A stretch of 64,000 nucleotides of DNA from Photobacterium salinisoli. GTDB lineage: Bacteria > Pseudomonadota > Gammaproteobacteria > Enterobacterales > Vibrionaceae. The stretch's first letter is position 1. The number at the start of each line of letters is the position of its first letter. Below the pieces are notes generated by a model. The model had not been told where the DNA came from. It made no database searches and worked only from the letters and a program-made list of their open reading frames with translations. This document shows, in pieces, positions 1-10,800 of the stretch. Where the stretch lies: positions 1,922,001-1,986,000 of the forward strand of contig NZ_QZMS01000007.1 in NCBI RefSeq assembly GCF_003614885.1. Reading direction: 5' to 3'. The translations under genes were made by a program, and so were the position numbers.

Positions 1-35
1 ATCTGATCGAAGCAGGTATTAAGAAGCACAGGGTA

Positions 36-2030
36 ATGCCTGTTAGATCACAGCTAAGGGCTTTTATTGAGGTTGTATATCCTGATCTTTTCTATAGACA
101 AAAGCTGTTGATTGGCGGAAGGAGCCTGGATGTCACTGAACTCCATGCTACATCAAGAATTGCATTGATGCAGATAAAAGCACTTGTTGGAAATACTTAC
201 TATTCAGGCGAGTATGGGCATAGTTCGGGTGGGATTAAGGGGCGGCTATCATGCGCCATAAGAACAATTCTGAGATTTGTTAAGAAAGACGAATATTTTA
301 AAAAGCTATTTATGGAAGTTGGCCTAGATGCTTTGGCTGCGAACGACTATCGCCCACTAAAAGATATTTTTCAATACTACAAGCAGTATGAGGCGACTTC
401 GGTTGCAAATCTATACGAGCACTACTCTGGGGTGGAAGTTAGTCAGCGAATATTATTTCAAGATATTTTATGCTTTGAAAATGAGGGGGCAGGGAAAGTT
501 AAAACCCTTGATATATCTTACATATCTGAAATTTGTTCAAAGCTTAGAGAAGATATCGTTCGTATTCATGAAGAAGAAACCGAACTTATTGGTCAGAAAA
601 ACTATGGGGCTGAAACCCTTCATGCCCGCTTCTCAAAACTAGTCAAAGTGTTTTCAAGCTATTGTAATAGGGGTGCGATAAAAGGTCTTGGTCTGAGCCT
701 GCTATCTGCGAACGACGGTAATATTCAGCTTGATATTTTGTCCAGAATACAAGCGGATGTACTTACAAAATCCGTCTCAAGACGAACAGCTGAAGGTTAT
801 ATTTCCGCTATCAGATGGCTTTGCGGAATAACTGGACAGAAATTTATTAATGCATATCGGGTAACTAGCAATAGGCATGCTGTGCATGCTTCGAGAATGA
901 AAAGTTGTGATACATATACGTTGGATGAAGTACGGGAGCTAACGTTTCATATAGAAAAAGGAATTTTAAAGAATGACTGGCCATTGCAGGATAAGCTGGC
1001 CATGTATTTTGCAAGAATACAAATTAAGACGTGCTGGAATACATCTTCAATAGCTAAAATCGAGTGTTCGGATATTCAGCAAGTTGACATACCAACAAGC
1101 AATCGACCTATAACAATGCTTGTTCAAAAGCCCCGTAAAAGCTATCAGACAGACCATTTTAACTTTGACTATAAGTCATCACGATCCGCTATTCATGATT
1201 TTCTAACGGTACGGGATACCTTAACAAGAACTACCAGGAGCAAGTATGCTGGATATGATAATTCAAGATTCCTATTTATTTATGAAGAGCTAGACCAACT
1301 TAAGACGATAAATTACAACGGTATTGTAGCCAGGATAGCCACGATTCTTATGGGGCTTGGGTGCTCGATAAAATATAACTCCGTAAAGCTTAGAAAAACT
1401 GGTTCTAATGAGGTCTATCGCCAGCTTTCAAAAGATTTCAGGAGATATAAAGATGCCTTTAAACATACATACCCTACCTTTATAAAAAACTATCAACGAG
1501 TCAATGAAGCATCTTCAAAAGCGACCCTTAGTGATGCAGCCAAAATTATGGAGCAGTATTTCAGTGGTAAGGAGCTATCGACTGAGATCAAAATTGTTAC
1601 TGAATACGAATATGGCACTCAACTAACCCCGGTAGGAGGATGTAACGCGGAGAAAGGCTCTAAAGAAGCGCACTATTATGCAAAGCAAAACAGGTTATTA
1701 GCGTCTAATAAAATCGACAGATGCGGTGATTTTATGGCGTGCATATGGTGTAAACACTACAGGGTTGTAGCTGATGCCGATCATGTCTGGCAATTGCTGT
1801 CTTTCAAAGATTATGTCCTAGGTGATATGCAGGGGGCTATCGCGCATTTTTCCGATGTTAGCCTGCAAAAGCAGGCTCATCGCGCTTTATCTGAAAGAGT
1901 TGATGTGATCATATCTAGGCTAAAAATTACAAATTCTGATCAGGTTAGTTTGGGGCGGACATTGTTTAAAAATAACGGTCTGCATCCAATCTGGAACTTT
2001 GCCATATCTGATATCGCAGGTGTTATATGA
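36..2030 (+). CDS. Tyrosine-recombinase-fold protein lacking catalytic residues (Tfp-like), 5' end possibly outside window
   Basis: This 664-residue protein is the first visible gene of a recombinase trio. The C-terminal half follows the tyrosine recombinase fold, but the first catalytic arginine is missing: the usual TG-x-R-x-x-E segment reads TCWNTSSIAKIE. The HxxR box is reduced to VKLRKT, while a late H...Y stretch (KHTYPTFIKNY) survives. A Cys cluster (CGDFMACIWC) lies near the C terminus, as in the next gene. It probably serves as a non-catalytic partner of the neighbouring recombinase. I recall the order intA-tfp-intB-srap from strand-biased circularizing integrative elements, and Tn554 has a similar trio. 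The ATG at 36 is preceded by AGGG, but the frame stays open to the left edge, so translation may begin outside the window. The next gene overlaps it by 4 bases. Confidence 0.75.
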   Translation: MPVRSQLRAFIEVVYPDLFYRQKLLIGGRSLDVTELHATSRIALMQIKALVGNTYYSGEYGHSSGGIKGRLSCAIRTILRFVKKDEYFKKLFMEVGLDALAANDYRPLKDIFQYYKQYEATSVANLYEHYSGVEVSQRILFQDILCFENEGAGKVKTLDISYISEICSKLREDIVRIHEEETELIGQKNYGAETLHARFSKLVKVFSSYCNRGAIKGLGLSLLSANDGNIQLDILSRIQADVLTKSVSRRTAEGYISAIRWLCGITGQKFINAYRVTSNRHAVHASRMKSCDTYTLDEVRELTFHIEKGILKNDWPLQDKLAMYFARIQIKTCWNTSSIAKIECSDIQQVDIPTSNRPITMLVQKPRKSYQTDHFNFDYKSSRSAIHDFLTVRDTLTRTTRSKYAGYDNSRFLFIYEELDQLKTINYNGIVARIATILMGLGCSIKYNSVKLRKTGSNEVYRQLSKDFRRYKDAFKHTYPTFIKNYQRVNEASSKATLSDAAKIMEQYFSGKELSTEIKIVTEYEYGTQLTPVGGCNAEKGSKEAHYYAKQNRLLASNKIDRCGDFMACIWCKHYRVVADADHVWQLLSFKDYVLGDMQGAIAHFSDVSLQKQAHRALSERVDVIISRLKITNSDQVSLGRTLFKNNGLHPIWNFAISDIAGVI

Positions 2031-4027
2031 GCATTTCCTTCGTACTTTCAGAGTGCCTCAGTGGCATTGGGGAATACAATATAAAGCCATATTGCGAAAA
2101 ACGCTGGCTATCTTTACGCGATGAAATTGTCTGGAGTGGTTCTGATCGTATCGGTTACTCACGGGAGGTTAGGCTTTCAGATGCCACATGGAAGCCGATT
2201 GGAGAAAAGATTGGGATATCGTTCAATGAACTCGGCATCGAGTTTGAGTATGAATTCAAGATATTGATATTGGCTCTATACACATCAGGGATTGGTGAAG
2301 GTATGCCGCCGCTGAAATGGAGTACCATTATAAATGGGGCAAGAAGTCTGATGACTATTGCCAGATTTCTTTGCGTAAAGCGAATTCATTCTTGGATCGA
2401 ACTCGATAAACTCAATAATTTAAAAACATCACACTACTGCGCTGAAGCTATTAGTTACGTTGGAGCTAACGATAAGCCTAGTTTGTGCGTTTCGATTAAC
2501 ACTGCTACTAAATGGTTGAAATGCTACGGCTTACTAGGAAAGGAATCATTAAATTTGATTTCTGATAAGTTCACGCCAATCGTGGCCGCTTATCAAATAA
2601 ACGGAAGAAAGAAACACCCGGTTATTCCTTGTGGTGTTCTAAAAAAACTAATTTCAAAAGTTATCTATGAGCTTGATTTGATCAATGAAATTCGTGACGA
2701 ATGGATTCGACGTCAATCCGATGACATACGAAGAATAGAAATAGGTCAGTACAAAATTGTAAACGGGCGGTACAGAAGCATCTGCGGCGGAGGTGATGCA
2801 GCTGTAACAGCAAAGATTGGTAGAATAAGAGGCTTAGTAAATGTATTAGTACTGGCCTTTACAGGGATGCGTGATGGAGAGGCGCTAGCTCTTGCAAATG
2901 ATTGTTTAGTCACTAGAGAGGGTGATACTGGCGAGCTTCACTACTCGCTGCTATCCGAGCTAACAAAAACAACTGATGGCTCGCAGAAAGTAGAATGGGT
3001 ATGCGGAGAGATTGTTTCAAAATACTTAACTCTCATATCCACGTTGAATGAAGTGGTTTATGAAAAAGCTACTGCCATCATTGAGTATCTGTCATCTGAA
3101 ATCTCGGATGAATATCTAAATGAATTGCAGCAAGGGCTAAGATATAAGTATATCTTTACAGTTAACTATTCGCTTACTAGCTGCGGATTCTATCGCATGA
3201 ATAAGCGACCAAATTCTGCCGCTTTCAATATTAGTGACTTCTTTAAGATCCCTCTCAATACATCAGATATAGAGCAACTTGATCGCCTTGAATGTAATTA
3301 CAAATCAGTTGCGCCAAACAATTCAGATCGACATCAACCATACAAGGTAGGTGATTACTTCAACTTCACTCCTCATCAGTTCAGGCACACATTTGCCTGG
3401 TTTATCATCGCAAACCGCTTAGGTGAGTTGGATGATATTAGATATCAGTACAAGCACTTATGGCAGAATATGACCCTGGTCTATGCCCAGCGCGGATTCG
3501 AGTCTATCGGGGAACTGCTAAATATAGCGGATGAGTTTTCAGAGCATATTACAAGTTTGACGGTGAATGAGATTGTCGAGGCCTCACTCGATGGAAATAT
3601 TGCTGGGCACGGTGGTGCACGGTTCTCTAGTCGAATCAAAGAAATGTTGGGAAACCAAGTTGAAGAAAATGTTCAACCACATTTCAAAGATATAAATCAA
3701 CTGGTGGAATTTATATCGAAAAACTCAAATGACTTGCGAGGAGTTGGGCACGGTTATTGTACGAAAGCTAAGGATTGTAAAGTCAAGAATGTAGCTGATC
3801 CGAGCCATTGTGTTTATTGCGACGGATACATTGCAACGCCTAGGCACTTAACTTACTGGAAATCAATTCAGCTGAACTGTGAAGATAAAATCAAGAAGAT
3901 TGAATCAGCGCCAGATGGGGTTCGGGAAAAGTTGCATTCTTTTAGTATGGTTCTAAAAAGTAACCTAGAGGCTGCCAGGGTTATTATTGAACAGCTAGAT
4001 CCGTTAAGAGGGGTTGATCAAGCATGA
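2027..4027 (+). CDS. Catalytic tyrosine recombinase/integrase of the element (IntB-like)
   Basis: This 666-residue site-specific recombinase has a full catalytic set: Arg in GMRDGEA at about residue 283, HQFRHT at about 450-455, His in KHLW and the nucleophilic Tyr in LVYAQRG at about 486. A C-terminal Cys/His cluster (YCTKAKDC followed by HCVYC, about 578-600) probably binds zinc. The start overlaps the upstream stop as ATGA, and the downstream gene overlaps in the same way, so the three genes are translationally coupled. The large size and partner genes resemble Tn554 TnpB and IntB of strand-biased circularizing elements rather than phage integrases. It should perform strand exchange at the att sites just downstream. 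Base composition is clearly AT-richer than in the siderophore region. Confidence 0.9.
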   Translation: MSISFVLSECLSGIGEYNIKPYCEKRWLSLRDEIVWSGSDRIGYSREVRLSDATWKPIGEKIGISFNELGIEFEYEFKILILALYTSGIGEGMPPLKWSTIINGARSLMTIARFLCVKRIHSWIELDKLNNLKTSHYCAEAISYVGANDKPSLCVSINTATKWLKCYGLLGKESLNLISDKFTPIVAAYQINGRKKHPVIPCGVLKKLISKVIYELDLINEIRDEWIRRQSDDIRRIEIGQYKIVNGRYRSICGGGDAAVTAKIGRIRGLVNVLVLAFTGMRDGEALALANDCLVTREGDTGELHYSLLSELTKTTDGSQKVEWVCGEIVSKYLTLISTLNEVVYEKATAIIEYLSSEISDEYLNELQQGLRYKYIFTVNYSLTSCGFYRMNKRPNSAAFNISDFFKIPLNTSDIEQLDRLECNYKSVAPNNSDRHQPYKVGDYFNFTPHQFRHTFAWFIIANRLGELDDIRYQYKHLWQNMTLVYAQRGFESIGELLNIADEFSEHITSLTVNEIVEASLDGNIAGHGGARFSSRIKEMLGNQVEENVQPHFKDINQLVEFISKNSNDLRGVGHGYCTKAKDCKVKNVADPSHCVYCDGYIATPRHLTYWKSIQLNCEDKIKKIESAPDGVREKLHSFSMVLKSNLEAARVIIEQLDPLRGVDQA

Positions 4028-4407
4028 GTGAGAATACCAGGAGGTCCCTAATAGATGCCTTATATGAACTGATTAGCGAAGGTAAAAAAGTAAGCATTAA
4101 ATCAGTTGCTAATAGAGCTGGATTAAGCCATTCCATCATTTATAACCGCTATCCAGATTTAAAGTGCATAATTAAAGACGAGCAAGTAAAGCAAACTGAA
4201 CAACTGAAACGGGATAGCGATATAGCGGAGTTAGAGAAGCTTAAAATCAAACTATCATCAGCCACAAGAAAAAATAAAAAGCTTGAGCAAGAGAAATCAA
4301 CGGACTTCCCCTCTTTGCTTGCCCATATTCAACAAGTCTATTCGATGTACGACCAACTGGCTGAAGAGCATGTTGAAGCTCTTAACCGCTTGCGTGAGAT
4401 AAAGTAA
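4024..4407 (+). CDS. Small HTH/coiled-coil accessory protein of the recombinase trio (TnpC/DUF6262-like)
   Basis: This 127-residue protein has an N-terminal TetR-like helix-turn-helix (about residues 8-45, including VSIKSVANRAGLSHS and IYNRYP). A charged coiled coil (about 55-90) and a short helical tail follow. Tn554 TnpC and the small last gene of related elements have the same size, position and layout; these act as accessory factors in recombination. It overlaps the recombinase stop by 4 bases and is the last gene before the element end, so it may bind the att repeats that begin about 80 bases downstream. DNA binding is inferred from the predicted HTH only. Confidence 0.75.
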   Translation: MSENTRRSLIDALYELISEGKKVSIKSVANRAGLSHSIIYNRYPDLKCIIKDEQVKQTEQLKRDSDIAELEKLKIKLSSATRKNKKLEQEKSTDFPSLLAHIQQVYSMYDQLAEEHVEALNRLREIK

Positions 4408-4411
4408 CAAC

Positions 4412-4443
4412 CAAATAAAGCATTGCTCAAATAAAGCATTGCT
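4412..4443 (+). repeat. Perfect tandem 16-bp direct repeat near element end
   Basis: The 16-mer CAAATAAAGCATTGCT occurs twice back to back (4412-4427 and 4428-4443), directly after the last recombinase-module gene. It lies in the non-coding end of the element and could be a pair of binding sites for the accessory HTH protein, or a simple duplication. Confidence 0.8.
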
Positions 4444-4483
4444 GTCGAGATTAAGTTCAGCGGTCTCCATTATCGCATTTGGC

Positions 4484-4588
4484 GTAACACTCTAGGATCT
4501 TTTCGGACAGCGATTCTAAGATTTAGGCTCGAAACACTACCGAAAGTGTTACTACCCCAGAGTCCCCGCCAAATCACCATGTAACACT
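4484..4588 (+). other. Putative right attachment region of the integrative element
   Basis: Three copies of one octamer lie between the last recombinase gene and the hsdM remnant. GTAACACT is at 4484-4491, its reverse complement AGTGTTAC at 4545-4552, and GTAACACT again at 4581-4588. The last two form inverted arms around 28 bases, as expected for a tyrosine recombinase core or arm site. Sequence resembling HsdM begins directly after the last copy (frame [13 protein letters not shown] from about 4593), so the element/host junction is probably close to 4580-4592. Confidence 0.55.
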
Positions 4589-4589
4589 T

Positions 4590-6380
4590 TTTCAGAACAC
4601 TGAAGATGGCATTGTTTTCACCCCGCGTGACATCGTGCGCCTGACCACCTCTTTGGTGTTTATGGAAGACGACGAAGCCTTAACCAAAGATGGCATCATC
4701 CGCACCATCTATGACCCAACAGCGGGTACAGGTGGCTTCCTGTCCTCAGGTATGGAATACGTGCACGAACTCAACCCGAAAGCGGTAATGCGTGCGTTTG
4801 GTCAGGAGCTAAACCCAGAGTCCTACGCTATTTGTAAGGCGGATATGCTGATCAAAGGGCAAGACGTTAGCCGCATCAAACTGGGTAACACTCTGTCAAA
4901 TGACCAACTGCCCGCCGATCAGTTTGACTACATGTTGTCTAACCCGCCGTTTGGTGTGGATTGGAAAAAGATTGAAGGTGAAATTAAAGACGAGCACCAG
5001 CAAAAAGGCTTTGATGGACGCTTTGGCGCAGGCTTGCCGCGAGTCTCTGATGGTTCGTTACTGTTCCTAATGCACCTTATCAGCAAGATGCGTGATAAGA
5101 AGAATGTCGATAACCAAGTGATCGATGGCGGTCGTATCGGCATCATCCTTAATGGTTCACCACTATTTACTGGTGGTGCGGGTAGCGGTGAGAGTGAAAT
5201 TCGCCGCTACATCCTTGAAGCTGATCTACTTGAAGCGATTGTCGCGCTGCCTACCGATATGTTCTATAACACAGGCATTGCGACCTATGTTTGGGTTCTG
5301 AGTAACAAAAAAGACCCAGCACGTAAGGACAAAGTGCAATTGATTAATGGCGCTAACTTAAGTACGAAAATGCGTAAGTCGTTAGGCTCTAAGCGTCACT
5401 ATTTAACTGATGAAGAAATTCGCACCATCACGAAGAACTTTGGTGACTTTGAAGAAATCGACACCTTGACCAAAGATGGTGTGACGGACAATCAAAAAAA
5501 CTTTGCCAGCAAGATCTTCGACACTTACCAGTTTGGCTATCGTCGCCTCACTATCGAGCGTCCACTGCGTCTATCTGCGCAAATCACTGATGAAGCGGTG
5601 GAGTCACTGCGTTTTGCGCCTAAGCCGTTTAATGCCGTGATGCAGGCTGTCTTTGAGCAGTTTGGCACTGAATGGACAGAAGACACTTATGGCACACTGA
5701 TTGAAGTGGAAGCTGAAGTGCGTGCGCTGATCAAAGCAGACTTCCCAGAGCTGAAAGAAAAGCAAATCAAGGATGTACTGGATAGCAAACTGTGGCTAGG
5801 CCAAAAAACGTTGATGGATAATGCCAAAGTTCTGCAAGTTGCGGTTGGCGATAACCTTGGCGGTAAGGCGCAACAATCAGACGACTTTAATCAGTTTGAG
5901 CTGACCCTCAAAGGTGCATTCAAAACCACTGGCATCAAGTTCGACGCCAAGCAGAAGAAACAGTTTATTGATGCGATCACTTGGAAGAACAAAGACGCAG
6001 AACCTGTGATCAAAAAAGTGCTGAAAGAAGCTGCACAACCACTTTACGGTGCTTTTGACTATAAAGGCAAAGTTGTTGAGTTCCAACAAGATGGCGACCT
6101 GCGTGATAACGAAAACGTGCCACTTGACCCGAGTGTAAGCGCATCAATCCTGATTGAAAGTTACTTCAAACGCGAAGTGCAGCCACACGTAGCTGATGCG
6201 TGGATTAACGCAGACAAACGCGATGACAAAGACAATGAGATTGGTGTAGTGGGCTATGAAATCCCGTTCAACCGCCATTTTTATGTTTACCAACCACCGC
6301 GTGCACTGGAAGCGATTGATGCCGATTTGGATGCGGTGAGTGCAGATATTATGAAGCTACTGCAAGAGGTGCATTCGTAA
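4590..6380 (+). pseudogene. hsdM: Type I restriction-modification methyltransferase subunit, 5'-truncated
   Basis: This is the catalytic part of an N6-adenine methyltransferase: FTPRD at the start of the conserved core, motif [10 protein letters not shown], and motif IV NPPF in [12 protein letters not shown] long C-terminal region follows. Family members carry an N-terminal helical HsdM_N domain of roughly 150-200 residues before FTPRD; here the frame instead runs into the integrative element. The first possible start inside the coding sequence is a GTG at 4635, after the FTPRD box. The gene therefore looks interrupted by the element, with the missing 5' part expected beyond its other end, left of this window. 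Its stop overlaps the hsdS start (TAATG), showing the original operon. Confidence 0.88.
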
Positions 6381-7753
6381 TGACAGCCTTGAGCGAAACA
6401 AAAAGATATCAGGCATATCCAGAGTATAAAGATTCTGGAATTGAATGGATGGGTGATATTCCCAATGAATGGGTAACCATACCTGTGGGACGTTTATATT
6501 CTCGAACCAAGAGAACTGGGCATAGTGAAAAAGAGTTGCTATCTGTGTATCGGGATTATGGCGTTATCCCAAAATCTAGTCGTGATGATAACAACAACAA
6601 AGAATCAGATGATTTAACACCATATCAACTTGTTCAACCAAATGACTTGGTCATGAATAAAATGAAAGCATGGCAGGGATCTATTGCAGTCTCTGAATAC
6701 GAGGGAATTGTAAGCCCAGCGTATTTTGTTTATGAGCCACGTGAAAAGTTATTCGAATTAGCTCATCCGCGATATGTTCATTACCTATTGCGTAACCCTA
6801 TTTATATCACTCAATACATGAGCCGTTCTAAAGGGATACGAGTCAACCAATGGGACTTGGATCCAGATGAGTTCAAAACAATTGAGTTGCTACTTCCTAG
6901 CAAAGATGAGCAAAACAAAATCTTTGAATTCCTCGATCACGAAACTGCCAAAATCGACACTTTGATCGAAAAGCAGCAGCAACTGATTAAGCTGCTGAAA
7001 GAGAAGCGCCAAGCGGTGATCAGCCACGCGGTGACCAAAGGTTTGAACCCGCAAGCACCAATGAAAGATTCTGGTGTGGAGTGGTTAGGGGAAGTGCCTA
7101 AGCATTGGGTATCTACGCCTCTAAAGCACTATGCAAAGGTAATTGATTGTAAGCATATTACCGCTGAATTTACTGATGATGGTTTTCCTTTGGCGAGTAT
7201 TTCAGAAGTAAAAGGATGGTCGGTAGACTTGAGTAGAGCGAAATACACCTCGAAAAAGTATTACGATGCACTTATTGAGGGAGGTCGTAAGCCATTAGCA
7301 GGGGATATCATTTACAGTAGAAATGCGACCGTTGGTGAAGCAGCTTTAGTTCTACCAGATATGCCAGAGTTTGCAATGGGGCAAGACGTTTGTTTAATAA
7401 GACTACTAGAGAATGTTAACTCAGAATATCTTCTTTACGTTCTGAATTCAGGAGTGATTGAAAATCAACTTTCGTTAGCAATGGTAGGCTCAACATTTAA
7501 GCGTATAAATGTTGATAATATTAGGAATTTTTTATTGGCTCTTCCTCCTCTTTCAGAACAAGAGCAGATAAATGAGTCGTTATCGAACTTAACAAATAAA
7601 TATGACCTCCTCATAGATAAGGCATCGGTGAAAATCAACCTAATGAAAGAACGTCGAACAGCTCTTATCTCCGCAGCAGTTACGGGCAAGATTGATGTAC
7701 GCAACTGGCAAGCTCCAACACCTCAAAATCAGACTTTAGAACAAACAGCTTAA
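6380..7753 (+). CDS. hsdS: Type I restriction-modification specificity subunit
   Basis: This 457-residue protein has two target-recognition domains with the usual pseudo-symmetric layout. Each begins with the same phrase (KDSGIEWMGDIP near residue 20 and KDSGVEWLGEVP near 235). Each ends in a conserved coiled coil containing LLKEKRQAVISHAVTKG (about 205-225) or LMKERRTALISAAVTGK (about 415-435). It would direct the methyltransferase and nuclease subunits to a bipartite site. The frame is intact and coupled to hsdM by a one-base stop/start overlap. Because hsdM is truncated, the subunit may have no partner unless another hsdM exists in the genome. Confidence 0.95.
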   Translation: MTALSETKRYQAYPEYKDSGIEWMGDIPNEWVTIPVGRLYSRTKRTGHSEKELLSVYRDYGVIPKSSRDDNNNKESDDLTPYQLVQPNDLVMNKMKAWQGSIAVSEYEGIVSPAYFVYEPREKLFELAHPRYVHYLLRNPIYITQYMSRSKGIRVNQWDLDPDEFKTIELLLPSKDEQNKIFEFLDHETAKIDTLIEKQQQLIKLLKEKRQAVISHAVTKGLNPQAPMKDSGVEWLGEVPKHWVSTPLKHYAKVIDCKHITAEFTDDGFPLASISEVKGWSVDLSRAKYTSKKYYDALIEGGRKPLAGDIIYSRNATVGEAALVLPDMPEFAMGQDVCLIRLLENVNSEYLLYVLNSGVIENQLSLAMVGSTFKRINVDNIRNFLLALPPLSEQEQINESLSNLTNKYDLLIDKASVKINLMKERRTALISAAVTGKIDVRNWQAPTPQNQTLEQTA

Positions 7754-7824
7754 GTTTATTGCCATTCTCTAAAGGGAGTGGCTTTTCGCTTTAGTTGGCT
7801 ATCAAGAATAAGAAGAATAAGGTT

Positions 7825-10800
7825 ATGAAAGACACTACACAAGAACGGGTATTTCAGGACGACATTATCAGCCAGATGGTTGCCAATGGCTGGGTGCAGG
7901 GCACTGGCGAGGGCTACAATCGCGAATCAGCATTGTATGAAGCGGATGCGCTGACCTTTATTAAACAGACACAGCCGAAAGAGTGGGAGAAGTTCTGCAA
8001 AGTCTTCCCGACTGACTCAGAGCGCCATTTTCTCGATGCCTTGGTGACTCAGCTAAAAAAAGCCGATGAGAACGCCACTGATCGCGCATCACGTACCTTT
8101 GGCACTTTGGGTGTGTTGCGTCATGGTTTGAAAATCCGCAATGCCCGTTTTGAGTTGTGTCAGTTTAAGCCAGAGCATAACCTCAATCCTGAAACCTTAG
8201 CGCGTTACCAGCAAAACATCTGCCGTATTGTGCCAGAGCTGGTTTACAGCCCGTATGCTACGCAAGCTGAATTCGAAGCAACTGGTAAGCAGGCTAAGAA
8301 ATGGCGCATTGACTTGGTGCTGTTCGTTAATGGCTTGCCAGTCTCTACCCTTGAGCTGAAGTCTGAATTCAAACAAGCGGTAGAAAACGCCATTGCGCAG
8401 TACAAACTGACCCGTTTACCGAAAGACCCTGCCACCAAAAAGCCAGAGCCGCTTTTGAGCTTTAAACGCGGTGCTTTAGTGCATTTTGCGGTAAGCCAGT
8501 ATGAAGTTCACATGGCGACCAAACTCGCGGGTGAAGAAACATTCTTCCTGCCGTTTAACAAAGGCACGCATGATGGTGGTAAGGGCAATGACATTCCTAA
8601 AGATGAAAATCGCTACGCTACTGATTACCTGTGGAATGAGGTGTTAACCCCAGACAACTTGCTCAACATCATCGGGCGCTTTATCCACCTTCAAATAGAA
8701 GAGAAGGAAGATTGGGAAGGGCGTAAAACCAAGAAAGAAACCTTGATCTTCCCGCGTTACCACCAGTGGGATGTCGTAACGAAATTGGTTGATGCGGCCA
8801 TTGTTAAGGGCACAGGCAATAAATACCTGATCCAACACAGTGCAGGCTCGGGTAAGTCCAATTCGATTGCATGGACGGCACACCAACTCTCGACCTTACA
8901 TGATGAAAAGGGTAACAAGCAGTTTGATTCGGTGATTGTGGTCACTGACCGCACCGTTCTGGATGATCAGCTACAAGACACCATCTATCAGTTTGAACAT
9001 GCTGATGGCGTAGTGGGGCGTATCAACCGTAAAGAGGGTGATGGCTCGAAATCAGAGAAGTTGGCATCGGCACTGGAAACCTCGCAGCCTATCATCATCG
9101 TGACCATTCAAACCTTCCCGCATGTGTTAAAGGCGATTGAGAATTCAACGTCACTCAAAGAGCGCCGTTACGCCATTATTGCCGATGAAGCGCACTCGTC
9201 ACAAACAGGTGCAACGGCTCGCCAGCTCAAAGAAGTGTTGATGACGGATGAAGCCGAGGATGACACGGAGCTTTCCTCAGAAGATATTCTTGATGCTACC
9301 GTTGCAGCGCGTCGAGGCAGTGCCAACCTGAGTTATTACGCCTTTACCGCCACACCAAAGCCAAAGACTCTGGAGTTGTTTGGTCGCAGACCTGACCCAG
9401 AGCAGCCAGCATCTAAACGCAATTTGCCAGTGGCTTACCACATCTATTCAATGCGTCAGGCGATTGAGGAAGGCTTTATTCTTGACGTGTTAAAGAACTA
9501 CACCAACTACAAGGTGATTTATCAGCTCAAGCAAAAGCTGGAAGCGGAAGATAAAGAAGTAGATGCAGGAAAAGCCAAGCTGAAACTCAATAACTGGGTG
9601 CGTCTGCATGACCACAACATTTCGCAGAAAGTGAAAGTGATTGTTGAGCACTTCAAAAAGAACGTGATGGGCTTATTGGGTGGTCAAGCTAAGGCTATGG
9701 TCGTCACAAGCTCGCGTAAAGAGGCTGTGCGTTACAAACTGGCTTTTGATAAGTATGTTTCTGAGCATGGTTATGCAGGCATTCGTGCGATGGTCGCGTT
9801 CTCTGGAGAAGTGGAATTTAACGCTGCTGATCCAGACAGCACAGCGTTTATGGATCAGAAGTTCACTGAGCACAACATGAACCCTGAACTCAACAAACGT
9901 GAGATGCGAGTTGCTTTTGATAGTGATGACTATCAGGTGATGCTAGTTGCTAATAAATACCAGACTGGATTTGACCAACCGAAACTCTGCGCTATGTATG
10001 TAGATAAAAAACTGGCTGGCGTAGAGTGTGTGCAGACGCTTTCACGGCTTAACCGAACTTATCCGGGCAAGGCCGAATGCGGTACTTTCGTACTCGACTT
10101 CTACAACGATCCGCAAGACATTCTTGATGCTTTCCAGCCTTATTATCAAGTGGCAGAGCTGGAGGATGTCACTGATCCTGACAAGATTTTCGACCTATCA
10201 GAGAAGCTGCGTGCTAGCGGTATTTTCTTATGGTCGGAGGTAGATCAATTCGTTGATGCCTTCTTTACCAAGAACAAATCTAATGCGGCTATCAGTAATA
10301 TCTGCAAGCCAGCGGTAGACCGTTGGCGCAAGCGTTATACTTCTGCGGTAGAAGCATATATTCACGCTAAAAACGTGTTTGAACGCACCAAGAAAATAGG
10401 CGATGCCGTGTTAATCGCTAATGCGGAAAACACCTTCAAAGAGTGTAAGCAGGAGAAAGACCGCTTAGAGATATTCAAAAAGGATTTAGGTAGCTTTGTA
10501 CGCTTCTATGAATTTATGTCACAGATTGTCGATTACGATGACAAAGAGTTAGAGAAACTGAGCCTGTATGCACGCCACCTGCGTCCAATGTTGCGCGAGA
10601 AGGTTATTGAAGAGGATGAACTTGACCTTGGTAATGTGGTGATGAGCCACTATCGTCTGTCGAAGATCCGTCAACAGGACATTCAGCTTAAAGAGAATGC
10701 ACCCGAGTACAAGTTACACCCAAGCAACGATGTAGGTACAGCCAAACCAAAGGACAAGAAAGAAGAGTTCTTGTCTCACATCATTGAGCGATTGAACGAG

